Shown here piece after piece: positions 21,376 to 21,862 of a DNA stretch of 21,862 bases (its first letter is position 1; every line of letters begins with the position of its first letter). A program made the translations under genes and the position numbers. The notes below the pieces were generated by a model. It did not search any database. It was not told where the DNA came from and saw only the letters and a list, made by a program, of their open reading frames with translations. Source of the DNA: Intoshia linei (lineage: Eukaryota > Orthonectida > Rhopaluridae); NCBI GenBank assembly GCA_001642005.1, contig LWCA01000620.1, positions 1 through 21,862 on the forward strand, written 5' to 3'.

Positions 21376-21458
21376 TATCGAATCAGACATTAAATGTTAT
21401 AGACAGATACATAAGAACCACCAATCAGAAACTTGCAAATTTGAATTATGAAACCTAA
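21376..21458 (+). CDS. Candidate terminal exon with ING-like helix
   Basis: After a possible acceptor TGTTTTTAG, the frame encodes SNQTLNVIDRYIRTTNQKLA, then NLNYET and a stop. The spacing resembles the helix of ING chromatin-reader proteins (QxYxLVDRHIRxLDxxLAxF). Upstream coding (NAENVKLKHKYYP, about 21262-21315) could join through a GT donor at 21318 or 21330. No PHD finger follows, so this would be truncated. Very tentative. Confidence 0.15.
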
Positions 21459-21799
21459 TTCAGACACCCTTTTAATTAATTAAAATATTTATTCAAATTA
21501 TTATAAAAATAATAAACTGCAACTTTTTCCGTTCCAATTTTACCAATTTACGGAAGTAATAAATTATTTGACTTTCGTTAATTAATAATAAAATCGTTAT
21601 CAAAATTAAATGTTGATGTAGGTCATGCAAATATATACAATTGGATTAATAAAATTATATTCTAACCTTAATTCAACCTGTATAAAAATGTATAAACATT
21701 TTTCAAAATGAAATGGTAAATATTGTCAATTAGCATACCCGAATCAGGACCACAATATTTAAATCATTCTTTTAAAAAATTAAGCAGTCTTGGTTGTCA

Positions 21800-21862
21800 A
21801 GCAGTCTAGTTGGTAAAATTTGGTTTTTTCTTTTGGAATCAGATAGGGTAGTTTTTATTCTA
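21800..21862 (+). repeat. Minisatellite-like unit at the right edge
   Basis: AGTTGGTAAAATTTGGTTTT resembles the 29-bp unit of arrays A and B. Only one or two degenerate units are visible before the window ends. Confidence 0.35.

Overview
The window looks like AT-rich nuclear DNA of an animal. All confident genes are intron-containing and lie on the minus strand. Their exons join through GT...AG introns, many only 35-60 bp long. The longer introns and the gaps between genes hold hAT-like and Tigger/pogo-like DNA transposon pieces and a 29-bp minisatellite. I found no bacterial-style operon, CRISPR array or rRNA gene. A class I myosin of the Myo1e/f type together with a CNBD2-like gene (animal members are linked to sperm and cilia) suggests a metazoan, probably a ciliated one. 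A compact AT-rich parasite such as an orthonectid would fit, but the species is not shown by the sequence.

Layout from right to left, which is the direction of transcription. (1) 17925-18823: the last two exons of casein kinase 1 alpha; its N-lobe exons were not found in the 3 kb upstream and are probably beyond the right edge. (2) 14393-17794: a nine-exon CNBD2-like gene with two cyclic-nucleotide-binding folds and a long basic tail, starting within about 130-380 bp of the kinase stop. (3) 10650-11598: a complete four-exon SKP1 gene (161 aa) with an extra intron just before its ATG. (4) 1117-8233: the first 15 coding exons (411 residues) of a long-tailed class I myosin, from the Met to the NEKLQQ motif; the rest of the motor and the tail lie beyond the left edge. 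In every gene the splice phases agree at each junction and the joined products match their families closely.

Non-genic sequence. Two hAT-like elements carry near-perfect 8-bp target duplications (8563-9250 and 2568-2718). A third small inverted-repeat element lies at 3358-3505, and a decayed Tigger fragment with a CENP-B-like helix-turn-helix at 1563-1858. The 29-bp minisatellite occurs at 57-375 and as a head-to-head inverted array at 4165-4890. Degenerate units of it are also embedded in a dispersed repeat family (6791-7055, 11930-12629, 16281-16600), so the minisatellite probably moves as part of a mobile element. The right end (18824-21862) is mostly featureless apart from two weak plus-strand exon candidates.

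The four genes have no obvious shared pathway (Wnt/cell-cycle kinase, cyclic-nucleotide sensor, SCF ubiquitin ligase adaptor, actin motor). I see no novel multi-gene system. The most unusual points are the microexon and split start in the myosin, the DYG motif in the kinase, and the mobile minisatellite.
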